Shown: positions 11,103 to 21,293 of the stretch, piece by piece
How the letters are laid out: each line of letters starts with the position of its first letter
Position numbering within the stretch: position 1 is the stretch's first letter
Assembly (NCBI RefSeq): GCF_013782625.1
Contig: NZ_CP056199.1
Location: forward strand, 3,862,588-3,926,587
Source: Enterobacter sp. RHBSTW-00994
Lineage (GTDB): Bacteria; Pseudomonadota; Gammaproteobacteria; Enterobacterales; Enterobacteriaceae
DNA length: 64,000 nt
Direction of reading: 5' to 3'
Translations under genes and position numbers: made by a program
The notes under the pieces: model-generated
Seen by the model: only the letters and a program-made list of their open reading frames with translations
The model's database searches: none
What the model was told of the DNA's origin: nothing

Positions 11103-11373
11103 TTTAACTCCAGATCGGACTGTTAAAGGCCATGCCCTTGACGACAGCGCGTTTTGGGCTATGCCGGAAAAAAGTGCCAACAATGTAACCCAAGCGAGAA
11201 AGCATGTACATGGAGCATTCTTTTGCAGCTTAAGAAATCTCTGGATCATGCTCGCATGTTGCGCAATCTACTCGCCCGCCACTCTCATTCTTCCTTATAC
11301 TTAGCCCACTCCGGTTTCGCTACCGGTGCATTTTTCAGATTTAATTCAGATTAACAAGTACGGAAGCAACATC

Positions 11374-12132
11374 ATGAAAATGCGTGCAATTGTGCTGGCC
11401 TTTGGTACAACGCTCCTGCTGAGCGGCTGTCAGAATATGGACTCTAACGGCTTGATGACCTCAGGCGCAGAAGCTTTTCAGGCGTATTCCCTGAGCGATG
11501 CCCAGGTGAAAACGTTAAGCGATCAGGCCTGTAAAGAGATGGACAATAAAGCTACCATCGCACCGGCCAACAGCACTTACACGCAGCGTCTGAATAAGAT
11601 CGCCTCTGCGTTAGGTGACAATATCAATGGTCAGCCGGTGAACTACAAAGTTTATGTTGCGAAAGATGTAAACGCGTTCGCCATGGCTAACGGCTGTATC
11701 CGCGTGTATAGCGGGCTGATGGACATGATGGACGATAACGAAGTCGAAGCGGTGATCGGCCATGAAATGGGTCACGTCGCACTGGGTCATGTGAAGAAAG
11801 GCATGCAGGTGGCGCTAGGTACAAACGCCGTCCGCGCAGCAGCAGCCTCCGCGGGCGGAATTGTCGGCAGTTTATCGCAATCTCAGTTGGGTGATTTGGG
11901 TGAAAAGCTGGTCAACTCCCAGTTCTCACAGCGCCAGGAATCTGAAGCCGATGACTATTCTTATAACCTGTTGCGCAAGCGTGGCATCAACCCGTCAGGC
12001 TTAGCCACCAGCTTTGAGAAACTGGCAAAACTGGAAGAAGGACGTCAAAGCTCCATGTTTGACGATCATCCGGCCTCAGAAGCGCGAGCTCAACATATTC
12101 GTGACCGCATGGCGGCAGACGGAATTAAATAA
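11374..12132 (+). CDS. loiP: LoiP (YggG) outer-membrane lipoprotein metalloprotease
   Basis: M48-family zinc metalloprotease; E. coli LoiP cleaves Phe-Phe bonds and is linked to low-osmolarity response. It has 252 residues. The lipoprotein signal ends at LLLSGC-Q (acylated Cys about residue 19). The zinc motif HEMGH lies in IGHEMGHVALGH near residue 130, and the third ligand lies in the SEADDYSY segment. The start at 11374 was chosen by match to E. coli and by the lipobox. A longer in-frame start at 11326 would bury the signal peptide. It is a monocistronic gene with its own terminator, divergent from tktA. Confidence 0.95.
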   Translation: MKMRAIVLAFGTTLLLSGCQNMDSNGLMTSGAEAFQAYSLSDAQVKTLSDQACKEMDNKATIAPANSTYTQRLNKIASALGDNINGQPVNYKVYVAKDVNAFAMANGCIRVYSGLMDMMDDNEVEAVIGHEMGHVALGHVKKGMQVALGTNAVRAAAASAGGIVGSLSQSQLGDLGEKLVNSQFSQRQESEADDYSYNLLRKRGINPSGLATSFEKLAKLEEGRQSSMFDDHPASEARAQHIRDRMAADGIK

Positions 12133-12145
12133 ATTAAGTAAGTAA

Positions 12146-12168
12146 GGAGGCAATATTGCCTCCTTTTC
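12146..12168 (+). terminator. Rho-independent terminator after loiP
   Basis: GGAGGCAA-TATTGCCTCC hairpin followed by TTTT, 14 bases after the loiP stop. Confidence 0.85.
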
Positions 12169-12393
12169 TATAAAGCATCTATTGTTAATTTAAACGCACA
12201 GAATGCCAATAACTAACCAACAGACCAGAAGTGTTTTATTCGAAATATAAACTTACCACAGCGTAATATCTCATTCTTTATATTGACCGCCGATGGTATC
12301 TCTGCACGGAGGTATATCGCCAAAATAAACCATAGTCTACCCTCTCACCGCTATCCCTTGCGGGCTGAGCGATGGCGTAAAACATGCATTCAC

Positions 12394-12413
12394 ATAATGA
12401 TTGCAATCATTAT
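12394..12413. promoter_or_regulatory. Perfect 20-bp palindrome upstream of the OprD-like porin (Fur-like operator candidate)
   Basis: The half-site ATAATGATTG is followed directly by its exact reverse complement. The outer ATAATGAT/ATCATTAT arms are those of the Fur box, but they are separated by four bases rather than one. It lies about 67 bases upstream of the porin start. The rest of the 348-base gap between loiP and the porin holds no gene. Regulator identity is inferred. Confidence 0.5.
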
Positions 12414-12480
12414 CTATTCAGGTAACTATTCATTACGCAACAGAACAATTTGATATTATCCAGAAAGAGAAGTTCCCTCC

Positions 12481-13749
12481 GTGAAAAAAGAATTATCATT
12501 AATTGTATTAAGTTTATTCGCATCAATACCTGCTCTGGCAAACCAGCAATCGGATAGCAATGGATTTGTTGATGACAGCCATTTAAATCTATTTTTACGC
12601 AATGCCTATATTGGCCGTGATTATCATCAGGGTCAGCAGGATAAAGCCGAATGGGGCCAGGGCATTGTGGCAACATTCGAATCTGGTTATACCGAAGGGC
12701 TGATTGGTTTCGGCGTTGATGGTATTGCCCAGTATGGCGTGCGTCTGGACGGTGGCCGCGGCAAGAGCGGCGCTGGCGGTATCGACTTCTTCAAACAAGA
12801 AGATGATGGCCGGGCAAAATCAGACCTGGCAAAGTTTGGCGCGACGGCCAAAATGCGCATCTCCAACACCGTACTGAGCTACGGTAATCAGCGCCCGGAA
12901 CTGCCCATTGTGAATTCAGACAGCTCTCGCCTGCTGTTTGAGAGCTATACCGGCGCAATGCTGACGTCAAAAGAGCTCGACGGGCTGGACATCAACGCCG
13001 GTTATTTCACCGATGAACAGCGCAAAAGTGACGATCGTCATGACAGTGGGCTGAAGAGCCTCTCCTTCGGCGGTGCAAGCTACCAGTTCAACGACCAGTT
13101 TAGCGGTGCGTTGTATGCTTCTCACGTTGAAGAAGTGCTGAACAAGCAGTACCTGGGCATGAACTTCAAACAACCCTTCAGCACCGGACAGCAACTGGTT
13201 CTCGACTTCAACGGCTATAACTCCCGTTTGGATCAAGGTTATGCGAATAGCCTCGACACCGGACGCAGCAACAGTATCTGGAGCCTTGCAGCCAGCTATA
13301 TCTGGGATATTCATACCTTTAAGGTGGCGTATCAGCAGAGCAGCGGCAGTACCGGTTACCATTACGGCAGTTACCGCGACCAGGGTGGCGTCGGTGATGG
13401 TGGCAACACGATCTGGCTGGCGAACTCCTATTGGTCTGATTTTAATGGTGAAGACGAACGTTCCTGGCAAGCCTCTTATGGGCTGGATTTTGCCGGCCTC
13501 GGCTTACCTGGCCTGAGCTGGACGACCGCTTATGTTCGTGGCGATAACATCAAAACGTCTGAAACCAGCAACGGTAAAGAACATGAATGGTTTAACCAGG
13601 TTCAGTACCAGGTCCAGAATGGCCCGGCGAAAGATCTGAAACTGAAATTACGTTATTCCGTGCTGCGCGTTTCCAGCAATGCCAGCGATTACAACGTCGG
13701 CGGGAATGAAATCCGCGCTTACGTGGAATACCCATTTAACGTGTTCTAA
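12481..13749 (+). CDS. OprD-family outer-membrane porin
   Basis: Substrate-specific outer-membrane channel of 422 residues. A cleavable signal peptide (MKKELSLIVLSLFASIPALA) is followed by the OprD-family start GFVDDSHLNLFLRNAYIGRD. The DSHL-NLFLRN-Y block, the acidic DFFKQEDDGR loop and alternating aromatic beta-strands continue to a C-terminal strand ending VEYPFNVF. The start codon is GTG, with only a weak AGAGAAG ribosome site. E. coli K-12 has no OprD homologue here, so this is an accessory gene beside speB. Relatives carry amino acids, sugars or chitosugars; the substrate cannot be told from sequence. The upstream palindrome suggests tight, possibly metal-linked control. Confidence 0.85.
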   Translation: MKKELSLIVLSLFASIPALANQQSDSNGFVDDSHLNLFLRNAYIGRDYHQGQQDKAEWGQGIVATFESGYTEGLIGFGVDGIAQYGVRLDGGRGKSGAGGIDFFKQEDDGRAKSDLAKFGATAKMRISNTVLSYGNQRPELPIVNSDSSRLLFESYTGAMLTSKELDGLDINAGYFTDEQRKSDDRHDSGLKSLSFGGASYQFNDQFSGALYASHVEEVLNKQYLGMNFKQPFSTGQQLVLDFNGYNSRLDQGYANSLDTGRSNSIWSLAASYIWDIHTFKVAYQQSSGSTGYHYGSYRDQGGVGDGGNTIWLANSYWSDFNGEDERSWQASYGLDFAGLGLPGLSWTTAYVRGDNIKTSETSNGKEHEWFNQVQYQVQNGPAKDLKLKLRYSVLRVSSNASDYNVGGNEIRAYVEYPFNVF

Positions 13750-13754
13750 GCACA

Positions 13755-13783
13755 TAAAAAAGCCCTCTCCACTGGAGAGGGCT
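13755..13783 (-). terminator. Terminator after speB, between convergent genes
   Basis: AGCCCTCTCC paired with GGAGAGGGCT across a three-base loop, with T6 on the minus strand directly after the stem. It serves speB and may also stop the convergent porin transcript. The stem belongs to the CCCTCTCC palindrome family seen elsewhere in the window. Confidence 0.8.
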
Positions 13784-13804
13784 CGCTCTGTTCTGCCTTT
13801 AAGC

Positions 13805-14725
13805 TTATTCGCCCTTTTTCGCAGCCTGGATATAGAGCATTTCCAGCGCCAGGGTCGCTGCAGCCAGGGCGGTAATTTCAGACTGGTCGTAAGCCGGAGC
13901 GACTTCCACCACATCCATTCCCACGATGTTCAGATCTTTCAGACCACGAACCAACTTGATCGCGCGATCGGAAGTCAGTCCACCGATCACTGGCGTACCC
14001 GTACCCGGTGCAAACGCAGGATCAAGGCAGTCGATGTCGAAGGTCAGGTAAACAGGCATATCGCCAACAATCTGCTTCACCTGAGCAATAATATCGTCCA
14101 CACCACGATCGTTCACCTGACATGCGTCCAGTACGGTGAAGCCGTTATCTTTGTCAAACTCGGTACGGATCCCAATTTGCACAGAGTGGTTAGGATCGAT
14201 CAGCCCTTCTTTTGGCGCAGTAAAGAACATCGTACCGTGGTCGAATTCACAGCCATTCGCATAAGTGTCGGTATGTGCATCGAAGTGCACCAGTGCCATT
14301 TTACCGAAGTGCTTCGCGTGAGCGCGCAGCAGTGGCAGAGTGACAAAGTGGTCACCACCGAAAGAGAGCATACGCTTGCCGGCGGCCAGCAGTTTCTCAG
14401 CGTGCGCCTGCAGTTTTTCACTCATTTCACGCGCATCACCGAAGGCATAAACCAGGTCACCGCAGTCCACCACATTCAGGCGCTCGCGCATGTCGAAGTT
14501 CCACGGGAAGCGGTTGTGCTCCCAGGCCAGGTTTGTCGACACCTGACGAATGGCAGCCGGGCCGTGACGCCCACCCGCGCGGCCAGAGGTGGCCATATCA
14601 AATGGAACGCCGGTGATCACCCAGTCTGCGTCGCTGTCATACGGCTGGAAGTTCATTGGAAGGCGTAAAAAACCAAACGCGTTAGATACCAGAGAGTTAT
14701 CGTACTGATGACCTAAAGTGCTCAT
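13805..14725 (-). CDS. speB: Agmatinase (agmatine ureohydrolase)
   Basis: Hydrolyses agmatine to putrescine and urea, following SpeA in polyamine synthesis. The 306-residue ureohydrolase has all manganese motifs: GGDH, HFDAHTD and [16 protein letters not shown]. It lies downstream of speA on the same strand, but a terminator-like hairpin separates them. Its own promoter in that gap is therefore likely, as in E. coli. Confidence 0.97.
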   Translation of the reverse strand: MSTLGHQYDNSLVSNAFGFLRLPMNFQPYDSDADWVITGVPFDMATSGRAGGRHGPAAIRQVSTNLAWEHNRFPWNFDMRERLNVVDCGDLVYAFGDAREMSEKLQAHAEKLLAAGKRMLSFGGDHFVTLPLLRAHAKHFGKMALVHFDAHTDTYANGCEFDHGTMFFTAPKEGLIDPNHSVQIGIRTEFDKDNGFTVLDACQVNDRGVDDIIAQVKQIVGDMPVYLTFDIDCLDPAFAPGTGTPVIGGLTSDRAIKLVRGLKDLNIVGMDVVEVAPAYDQSEITALAAATLALEMLYIQAAKKGE

Positions 14726-14765
14726 GTCCTGACCTCGTTTAGAGTCGATGCATTAAAAAATGATG

Positions 14766-14810
14766 AAAAAAAATCCCCTCCGCGTCGTTAAACCCGACGA
14801 GGAAGGGATT
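14766..14810 (-). terminator. Terminator between speA and speB
   Basis: A 16-bp stem with two mismatches (AATCCCCTCCGCGTCG against CGACGAGGAAGGGATT) is followed on the minus strand by T8. It lies about 130 bases past speA and 40 bases before the speB start. It would limit read-through from speA into speB. Confidence 0.7.
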
Positions 14811-14906
14811 GATTCGTTAATCGCTTATTGGGGCGAATTATCGCCGTTAATTCATACGGGTTCAAGAGAGTATAGGGCATTGTGCAGTCTTTGCCCCGCA
14901 TCCGAA

Positions 14907-14930
14907 TCCTCTCCCCTGAGGGGAGAGGGA
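14907..14930. repeat. CCTCTCCCC palindromic repeat
   Basis: A perfect 9-bp inverted repeat CCTCTCCCC/GGGGAGAGG with a TGA loop, just past the speA stop. It is one of at least seven related palindromes in the window and has no T-run of its own. Confidence 0.6.
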
Positions 14931-14937
14931 AAAGGAA

Positions 14938-16914
14938 TTACTCATCTTCCAGGTAGGTGTACCCGTACAGACCCGCTTCAAACTCTTCCAGGAACTGCTG
15001 CTGTAATGCATCGTCCAGACCGGTGTTTTTCACCTGATCGCGGAACTGCGTCAGCAGGGTTTTCGGATCCAACTGCACATATTCCAGCATGTCCGCCACG
15101 GTGTCCCCTTCGTCGGACAGCTCCACTTCCACGCTGCCGTCAGGGAAGACAAACACATCAACAGCTTCGGTATCACCGAACAGATTGTGCATGTTACCGA
15201 GGATTTCCTGATACGCACCAACCATAAAGAAGCCCAGCATTGGTGGGTTCTCCGGGTCGTACTCCGGCATTGGCATCGTCGTCGCAATCCCATCACCGTC
15301 AACGTAATGATCGATAGCGCCATCAGAATCGCAGGTGATATCCAGTAACACTGCACGACGCTCAGGCGCATGATTCAACCCTTCCAGCGGCAATACCGGG
15401 AACAGTTGATCAATCCCCCACGCATCCGGCATTGACTGGAACAACGAGAAGTTGACGTAGATTTTATCCGCCATACGTTCTTGCAATTCGTCGATAATCG
15501 GACGGTGAGCGCGATTGCTTGGGTCAAGCTGCTTCTGCACCTCGTGGCACATGTTCAGATACAGTTGCTCTGCCCACGCACGTTCCTGCAGGCTGAATGT
15601 GCCGGATGAATAGCCGACATGAATATCGTGCAGATCCATCTGGCTGTCATGCAGCCATTCACGCAGTGAACGACGGTTGCCCGGCTCGTGCATCTCCTGC
15701 CAGGTTTCCCACATATTTTGCAAGGACCGAGGCGCATCATCCTGCGGCGGCGTAGCTTCGGAAATTTCGCTACGCTCTACGCCGATAATGTTGGAAACCA
15801 GTACGGTATGATGCGCGGTCACCGCGCGGCCAGACTCGGTAATCACCGTTGGGTGTGGCAAGCCGTGCTCTTCACACGCATCGCCAATCGCCCAGATAAT
15901 GTTGTTCGCATATTCGTTCAGGCCGTAGTTCACGGAGCAATCCGACTGCGAACGTGTGCCTTCATAGTCTACGCCCAGGCCACCGCCCACATCGAAGCAC
16001 TGAATGTTTACACCCAGTTTGTGCAGTTCAACGTAGAAACGGGCTGATTCACGTACACCGGTCGCGATATCGCGGATATTCGCCATCTGAGAGCCCAGAT
16101 GGAAGTGTAACAACTGAATGCTATCCAGACGGCCGCGCTCACGCAGGATTTCAACCAACTGCAGAACCTGTGCCGCCGCCAGACCAAATTTAGATTTTTC
16201 ACCGCCAGAGGATTGCCACTTACCGGAACCCTGCGACGCCAGACGCGCTCGCACACCTAGGCGCGGGATCACATTCAGACGCTCAGCCTCTTCCAGTACG
16301 ATGGCAATCTCAGTCATTTTTTCGATGACCAGATAGACCTTGTGGCCCATCTTCTCGCCAATCAGCGCCAGGCGAATGTACTCGCGGTCTTTATAGCCAT
16401 TGCAGACAATCACCGAACGGGTCATTCCGGCATGAGCCAGAACCGCCATCAGCTCAGCTTTTGAACCGGCCTCCAGACCTAAAGGCTCACCTGAATGAAT
16501 CAGCGACTCAATCACACGACGATGCTGGTTAACCTTAATCGGATAAACCAGGAAGTAATCGCCGTTGTAGCCGTAGGATTCACGTGCACGCTTAAACGCT
16601 GCATTAATGGAGCGCAAGCGGTGTTGCAGGATCTGCGGGAAGCAGAACAATGCGGGCAGGCGTTGGCCCTGTGCTTCACGCGCTTTCACCAGTTTGGCAA
16701 GATCGACGCGAGCTTCGGGTACGTCAGGATCAGGGCAAACGCTGATGTGGCCCAGTTCATTGACGTCGTAGTAGTTATTGCCCCACCAGGCAATATTATA
16801 AGTGCGTAGCATCTTGCTGGCTTCCTGGGAGCTCATCGCAACCTCCTGCATGGAACGTAGTACACCCTGTTCGCCCGCTGACGAAGGCGAAACCGAAGAC
16901 ATGTCGTCAGACAT
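14938..16914 (-). CDS. speA: Biosynthetic arginine decarboxylase
   Basis: PLP-dependent decarboxylation of arginine to agmatine, first step of the arginine route to putrescine. It has 658 residues. The PLP lysine lies in [11 protein letters not shown] and the glycine-rich phosphate loop in [13 protein letters not shown]. The carboxy-terminal CDSDG segment contributes to the active site. The start MSDDMSS at 16914 matches E. coli. A TTG four codons upstream is open but not needed. yqgB lies 8 bases upstream on the same strand, so the two are probably cotranscribed. Confidence 0.97.
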   Translation of the reverse strand: MSDDMSSVSPSSAGEQGVLRSMQEVAMSSQEASKMLRTYNIAWWGNNYYDVNELGHISVCPDPDVPEARVDLAKLVKAREAQGQRLPALFCFPQILQHRLRSINAAFKRARESYGYNGDYFLVYPIKVNQHRRVIESLIHSGEPLGLEAGSKAELMAVLAHAGMTRSVIVCNGYKDREYIRLALIGEKMGHKVYLVIEKMTEIAIVLEEAERLNVIPRLGVRARLASQGSGKWQSSGGEKSKFGLAAAQVLQLVEILRERGRLDSIQLLHFHLGSQMANIRDIATGVRESARFYVELHKLGVNIQCFDVGGGLGVDYEGTRSQSDCSVNYGLNEYANNIIWAIGDACEEHGLPHPTVITESGRAVTAHHTVLVSNIIGVERSEISEATPPQDDAPRSLQNMWETWQEMHEPGNRRSLREWLHDSQMDLHDIHVGYSSGTFSLQERAWAEQLYLNMCHEVQKQLDPSNRAHRPIIDELQERMADKIYVNFSLFQSMPDAWGIDQLFPVLPLEGLNHAPERRAVLLDITCDSDGAIDHYVDGDGIATTMPMPEYDPENPPMLGFFMVGAYQEILGNMHNLFGDTEAVDVFVFPDGSVEVELSDEGDTVADMLEYVQLDPKTLLTQFRDQVKNTGLDDALQQQFLEEFEAGLYGYTYLEDE

Positions 16915-16922
16915 AGCGAACC

Positions 16923-17054
16923 TCAACTCTTTGTATTAAGTGTAAAACAGTTGACTACTATCGCAGCGTTACACCGCGATAACAACCCATAAACGGCCCC
17001 ATTTTCCAGCAGAGAATGCTGGAATACAGACCGTGCGACCGGTTTCTTATTCAT
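16923..17054 (-). CDS. yqgB: YqgB small protein
   Basis: A 43-residue protein beginning MNKKPVARS and ending FTLNTKS, with the segments HSLLEN, YGLLS and [11 protein letters not shown] shared with E. coli YqgB. In E. coli it is an acid-responsive small protein of unclear role encoded just upstream of speA. The same position is kept here, 8 bases before speA. The frame is open further upstream, but only this start matches the family length. Confidence 0.8.
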   Translation of the reverse strand: MNKKPVARSVFQHSLLENGAVYGLLSRCNAAIVVNCFTLNTKS

Positions 17055-17582
17055 ATCATTGTAAAACACGTATCCGAACTCTGTATGACAAGGTTCGGCG
17101 AAACCACGAGATAACTCCTGAATTAACAAGAGCGCCCTTGTTCAGTTTTCACCAAGCGGATGACCGGCTCTGGAATCCTGAGAAGCACCGAAATGGGTAT
17201 AACATCGGCAGGTTTGCAGACTAGATTTGCGGGTTGCGGGAATCAAAGGCGCGCCAGAACGGCTGCGCTGAATTAGCGAAAAACGATGGTTCATTATCTC
17301 GTATCACCTCCACGGCCGCTTCTGCTGAAACGGACCACAAGCCAAAGCTAAAAGTTCACTGCTTAACCCGGCTGGAAGTGGCGACACGATGAGATCATCG
17401 AGCGCTTTTTTGGTAGTGAGCCGCGCGCCGCGTTTTATACCGAGAAGACAGACAAAATGCAAAAGATTAATGTGCGTGTTGCCAGCACCGTCAGGAAAAA
17501 TTTCCAGCTGTGATTTCAACACAGTGAGAGCTTAGTCAAAAAAAACTGGAAATCGGGCGAAGAAGTGACCTAAAATAGCCGT
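17055..17582. other. yqgB-metK intergenic region, no gene seen
   Basis: About 530 bases between the divergent yqgB-speA and metK transcripts. Short open frames exist on both strands, but none resembles a known protein or has a convincing ribosome site. The speA-yqgB promoter must lie here; I could not pin it to one pair of hexamers. Confidence 0.4.
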
Positions 17583-17584
17583 CC

Positions 17585-17655
17585 AGATGTTAATCCATCC
17601 ATACTGATTAACACTCAGACTGCCAGTGTTATTAACCTGCTTGCCTTGGTATAAT
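17585..17655 (+). promoter_or_regulatory. metK promoter with MetJ-box-like array
   Basis: An extended -10 element TGG-TATAAT (hexamer at 17650-17655) lies about 65 bases before the metK start. Just upstream, six consecutive 8-base units from 17585 (for example AGATGTTA and AGACTGCC) weakly follow the MetJ met-box AGACGTCT. MetJ repression of metK is established in E. coli. The individual boxes here are imperfect, matching 2 to 5 of 8 positions. Confidence 0.5.
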
Positions 17656-17720
17656 TATCTACCATTGCTATCCAACACGGCAGTTTGAGCTAAATAAATT
17701 CTTCTTAGGTGAAATAAAAC

Positions 17721-18875
17721 ATGGCAAAACACCTGTTTACGTCCGAGTCCGTATCAGAAGGGCATCCTGATAAAATCGCTGACCAAATCTCCGATGCAGT
17801 GCTCGATGCGATCCTGACTCAGGATCCGAAAGCGCGCGTGGCGTGCGAAACCTATGTCAAAACCGGCATGGTTCTGGTTGGCGGTGAGATCACCACCAGC
17901 GCATGGGTTGATATTGAAGAGATCACCCGTAATACCGTGCGTGAAATTGGTTACGTGCATTCTGATATGGGCTTTGATGCCAACTCTTGTGCCGTCCTGA
18001 GCGCTATTGGTAAACAGTCTCCGGACATCAACCAGGGTGTTGACCGTGCTGATCCGCTGGAACAGGGTGCTGGCGACCAGGGCCTGATGTTTGGCTATGC
18101 GACCAACGAAACCGACGTGCTGATGCCTGCGCCGGTGACCTACGCACACCGTCTGGTGCAGCGTCAGGCTGAAGTTCGTAAAAATGGTACGCTGCCATGG
18201 CTGCGTCCTGATGCGAAAAGCCAGGTCACCTTCCAGTATGACGATGGCAAAATCGTGGGTATCGATGCCGTCGTTCTGTCAACTCAGCACGCCGAAGATA
18301 TTGATCAGAAATCCCTGCAAGAAGCAGTGATGGAAGAGATCATCAAACCGGTTCTGCCGACGGAATGGCTGAACGCCTCTACCAAATACTTCATTAACCC
18401 AACCGGACGCTTTGTTATCGGCGGCCCAATGGGTGACTGTGGCCTGACCGGTCGTAAAATCATCGTTGATACCTACGGCGGCATGGCTCGCCACGGTGGC
18501 GGTGCATTCTCCGGTAAAGACCCGTCTAAGGTTGACCGTTCCGCTGCCTACGCTGCACGTTATGTTGCCAAAAACATCGTTGCTGCAGGCCTGGCTGACC
18601 GCTGTGAGATTCAGGTTTCCTACGCTATCGGCGTGGCAGAACCAACATCCATCATGGTGGAAACCTTCGGTACTGAAAAAGTGCCTTCTGAGCAACTGAC
18701 TCTGCTGGTGCGCGAGTTCTTCGACCTGCGTCCATACGGTCTGATTCAGATGTTGGATCTGCTGCACCCAATCTACAAAGAAACCGCAGCATATGGTCAC
18801 TTTGGTCGCGAACATTTCCCATGGGAAAAAACCGACAAAGCCGCTCTGCTGCGCGAAGCTGCCGGTCTGAAATAA
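17721..18875 (+). CDS. metK: S-adenosylmethionine synthetase
   Basis: Makes S-adenosylmethionine from methionine and ATP. It has 384 residues, nearly identical to E. coli. The ATP motif [12 protein letters not shown] and the phosphate loop GGGAFSGKD are intact, with the N-terminal [13 protein letters not shown] active-site segment. It is preceded by a good ribosome site (TAGGTG) and followed by a strong terminator, so it is monocistronic. Confidence 0.99.
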   Translation: MAKHLFTSESVSEGHPDKIADQISDAVLDAILTQDPKARVACETYVKTGMVLVGGEITTSAWVDIEEITRNTVREIGYVHSDMGFDANSCAVLSAIGKQSPDINQGVDRADPLEQGAGDQGLMFGYATNETDVLMPAPVTYAHRLVQRQAEVRKNGTLPWLRPDAKSQVTFQYDDGKIVGIDAVVLSTQHAEDIDQKSLQEAVMEEIIKPVLPTEWLNASTKYFINPTGRFVIGGPMGDCGLTGRKIIVDTYGGMARHGGGAFSGKDPSKVDRSAAYAARYVAKNIVAAGLADRCEIQVSYAIGVAEPTSIMVETFGTEKVPSEQLTLLVREFFDLRPYGLIQMLDLLHPIYKETAAYGHFGREHFPWEKTDKAALLREAAGLK

Positions 18876-18895
18876 TCGACTGACATCTACGTTTT

Positions 18896-18923
18896 AAAAG
18901 GCCAGCCTCGTGCTGGCCTTTTT
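18896..18923 (+). terminator. Rho-independent terminator after metK
   Basis: GGCCAGC-CTCGT-GCTGGCC hairpin flanked by A4 and T5, about 20 bases after the metK stop. Confidence 0.92.
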
Positions 18924-18962
18924 GCTTTTTAATCGGTTGGTAGTATGACTCCTGCATCATAA

Positions 18963-18978
18963 TGAAACCGCTTACATC
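18963..18978. promoter_or_regulatory. Distal gal operator upstream of galP
   Basis: TGAAACCGCTTACATC keeps the AANCGNTTAC core of the GalR/GalS operator but is weaker at its left end. It lies about 180 bases upstream of the proximal operator, a spacing that could allow repression by looping (inference). Confidence 0.5.
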
Positions 18979-19143
18979 TCATCTAAATTACCTTTCTTTC
19001 GGATTAATCTCTTTAGTTGATCTCACTTTCCCTGTTGTTACATTTTATTTCAGTTAAGTCTGAAAATAATGCAAACAGGATGCACATCACTTTATTTATC
19101 CTTTAATTTTCAAATTGTTAATTTAATTTATGCTTCATTGGCC

Positions 19144-19159
19144 ATGTAAGCGATTACAC
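19144..19159. promoter_or_regulatory. Proximal GalR/GalS operator of galP
   Basis: ATGTAAGCGATTACAC matches the GalR/GalS consensus GTGKAANCGNTTMCAC at all but the first position. It directly abuts the CRP site, as expected for galactose-induced, catabolite-controlled galP. Confidence 0.8.
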
Positions 19160-19162
19160 TAA

Positions 19163-19178
19163 CGTGATGAATATCACA
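19163..19178. promoter_or_regulatory. CRP site of galP
   Basis: CGTGATGAATATCACA matches the CRP consensus at 9 of 10 core positions and lies 66 bases before the galP start. Confidence 0.8.
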
Positions 19179-19243
19179 TATTTTTACGCCTCACTAACCT
19201 ACCCTTTACATCGATAAACCTGATAACCCAACTGGAGGGCATA

Positions 19244-20641
19244 ATGCCTGACAATAAAAAACAGGGGCGTACGTCCAACAAAGCGATGACATTTTTTGTC
19301 TGCTTCCTCGCAGCCCTGGCAGGATTACTTTTTGGCCTGGATATCGGCGTGATTGCCGGCGCATTACCCTTTATCACCGACGAATTCCAGATTAGCGCGC
19401 ACACCCAGGAGTGGGTCGTAAGCTCCATGATGTTCGGTGCTGCTGTTGGTGCAGTAGGCAGCGGCTGGCTCTCCTTCAAACTGGGCCGCAAAAAGAGTTT
19501 GATGATTGGTGCGATTTTGTTCGTCGCCGGTTCTCTGTTTTCTGCTGCCGCCTCCAATGTTGAAGTACTGCTGGTTTCCCGCGTGCTGCTTGGCCTGGCT
19601 GTCGGTGTGGCCTCTTACACTGCCCCACTGTATTTATCCGAAATCGCACCAGAGAAAATCCGTGGCAGCATGATTTCGATGTACCAGTTGATGATCACCA
19701 TCGGTATTTTGGGGGCTTACCTTTCTGACACCGCCTTCAGCTATAGCGGAGCATGGCGCTGGATGCTGGGTGTGATTATCATCCCGGCGATCCTGCTGCT
19801 GGTTGGCGTTTTCTTCCTCCCGGACAGCCCTCGCTGGTTCGCGGCGAAACGTCGCTTTGTCGATGCCGAACGTGTTCTGCTGCGTCTACGTGATACCAGC
19901 GCTGAAGCGAAAAATGAGCTGGAAGAGATCCGCGAAAGCCTCAAGGTTAAGCAATCAGGCTGGGCGCTGTTTAAAGAGAACAGCAACTTCCGTCGCGCAG
20001 TATTCCTGGGTGTCCTGCTACAGGTGATGCAACAGTTCACCGGGATGAACGTCATTATGTATTACGCGCCAAAAATCTTTGAACTGGCGGGTTATACCAA
20101 CACCACTGAACAAATGTGGGGGACGGTTATTGTTGGTTTGACCAACGTACTGGCGACCTTTATTGCAATCGGTCTGGTTGATCGCTGGGGACGTAAACCT
20201 ACGCTGACCCTCGGTTTCATGGTGATGGCCGTCGGGATGGGGGTCCTGGGAACAATGATGCATGTAGGCATTCACTCGCCATCCGCCCAGTACTTTGCCG
20301 TCGCGATGCTGTTGATGTTTATCATTGGTTTTGCAATGAGCGCAGGTCCGCTGATCTGGGTATTGTGCTCCGAAATCCAGCCACTGAAAGGGCGCGATTT
20401 CGGCATCACCTGCTCAACCGCAACCAACTGGATTGCCAACATGATTGTCGGCGCAACGTTCCTGACCATGCTTAATAGCCTGGGCAATGCAAACACCTTC
20501 TGGGTCTATGCTGGTCTGAATCTGTTCTTCATTGTTCTGACTATCTGGCTGGTTCCTGAAACCAAACACGTTTCACTGGAACACATTGAACGTAACCTGA
20601 TGAAAGGTCGTCCGCTTCGCGAAATCGGCGCACACGACTAA
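19244..20641 (+). CDS. galP: Galactose/proton symporter
   Basis: Major facilitator sugar porter that imports galactose (and glucose) with a proton through the inner membrane. It has 465 residues and 12 predicted membrane segments. Signatures include the sugar-transporter motifs [12 protein letters not shown] and [14 protein letters not shown] after helix 6, and PETK at the end of helix 12. The binding-site QQFTGMN segment is intact. Gal operators and a CRP site upstream give the expected control. Confidence 0.98.
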   Translation: MPDNKKQGRTSNKAMTFFVCFLAALAGLLFGLDIGVIAGALPFITDEFQISAHTQEWVVSSMMFGAAVGAVGSGWLSFKLGRKKSLMIGAILFVAGSLFSAAASNVEVLLVSRVLLGLAVGVASYTAPLYLSEIAPEKIRGSMISMYQLMITIGILGAYLSDTAFSYSGAWRWMLGVIIIPAILLLVGVFFLPDSPRWFAAKRRFVDAERVLLRLRDTSAEAKNELEEIRESLKVKQSGWALFKENSNFRRAVFLGVLLQVMQQFTGMNVIMYYAPKIFELAGYTNTTEQMWGTVIVGLTNVLATFIAIGLVDRWGRKPTLTLGFMVMAVGMGVLGTMMHVGIHSPSAQYFAVAMLLMFIIGFAMSAGPLIWVLCSEIQPLKGRDFGITCSTATNWIANMIVGATFLTMLNSLGNANTFWVYAGLNLFFIVLTIWLVPETKHVSLEHIERNLMKGRPLREIGAHD

Positions 20642-20648
20642 CCTTCCG

Positions 20649-20687
20649 GCGGAGAGGCTGCCTCTTGCACCTCTCCGCTTCGCGTTT
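20649..20687 (+). terminator. Terminator-like hairpin after galP
   Basis: GCGGAGAGG pairs with CCTCTCCGC across a 12-base loop and is followed after five bases by GTTTTA. It lies in the short galP-sprT gap. Confidence 0.55.
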
Positions 20688-20701
20688 TATCCTCTGCCTC
20701 T

Positions 20702-21199
20702 ATGAAAACACCCCGCCTTCCCATCGCCATCCAGCAAGCCGTTATGCGCAGCCTGCGAGAGAAACTCGCCCAGGCCAACCTAAAGCTCGGGAGAAACTAC
20801 CCTGAACCTAAACTTGCATGGTCACAGCGTGGAACGTCAGCAGGAACCGCCTGGCTGGAATCGTACGAAATCCGCCTTAACCCTGTTCTGATGCTGGAAA
20901 ACCAGCAGGCGTTCATTGATGAAGTTGTTCCACATGAACTGGCGCATCTACTGGTGTGGAAACATTTTGGTCGTGTCGCACCACACGGAAAAGAGTGGAA
21001 GTGGATGATGGAAGCCGTGCTTGGCGTTCCGGCACGCCGCACGCACCAGTTCGAACTGGAATCTGTGCGCGCTAATACCTTTCCCTACCGCTGCCAGTGT
21101 CAGCAACATCAGTTGACCGTTCGCCGTCATAACCGCGTGGTACGCGGCGAAGCCACTTACCGTTGTGTAAAATGCGGTGAACCACTGGTCGCAGAATAA
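20702..21199 (+). CDS. sprT: SprT zinc-metalloprotease-like protein
   Basis: SprT-family protein of 165 residues, matching E. coli SprT. It has the zinc motif [13 protein letters not shown] (about residues 78-90) and a C-terminal zinc ribbon with two CxC/CxxC pairs (YRCQCQ and YRCVKCGE). Eukaryotic Spartan relatives degrade DNA-protein crosslinks; the bacterial role is not well defined. It lies between galP and endA on the same strand. Confidence 0.94.
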   Translation: MKTPRLPIAIQQAVMRSLREKLAQANLKLGRNYPEPKLAWSQRGTSAGTAWLESYEIRLNPVLMLENQQAFIDEVVPHELAHLLVWKHFGRVAPHGKEWKWMMEAVLGVPARRTHQFELESVRANTFPYRCQCQQHQLTVRRHNRVVRGEATYRCVKCGEPLVAE

Positions 21200-21293
21200 T
21201 TATAAGAACAATCAGGAACTTTCCTGATCTGACTGATTGCATACAAGAACAACATTCGTTACGTTGCGGGCTCGTTTTGACACGGAGTTTAAG

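Noticed and set aside
11103..11249. N-terminal extension of tktA by 49 codons
   Set aside because: The homologous start is at 11102 and the extension does not resemble any transketolase N-terminus.
14760..15227. 155-codon open frame on the plus strand over the 3' end of speA
   Set aside because: It is antisense to a conserved gene, low in typical protein composition and overlaps a terminator hairpin.
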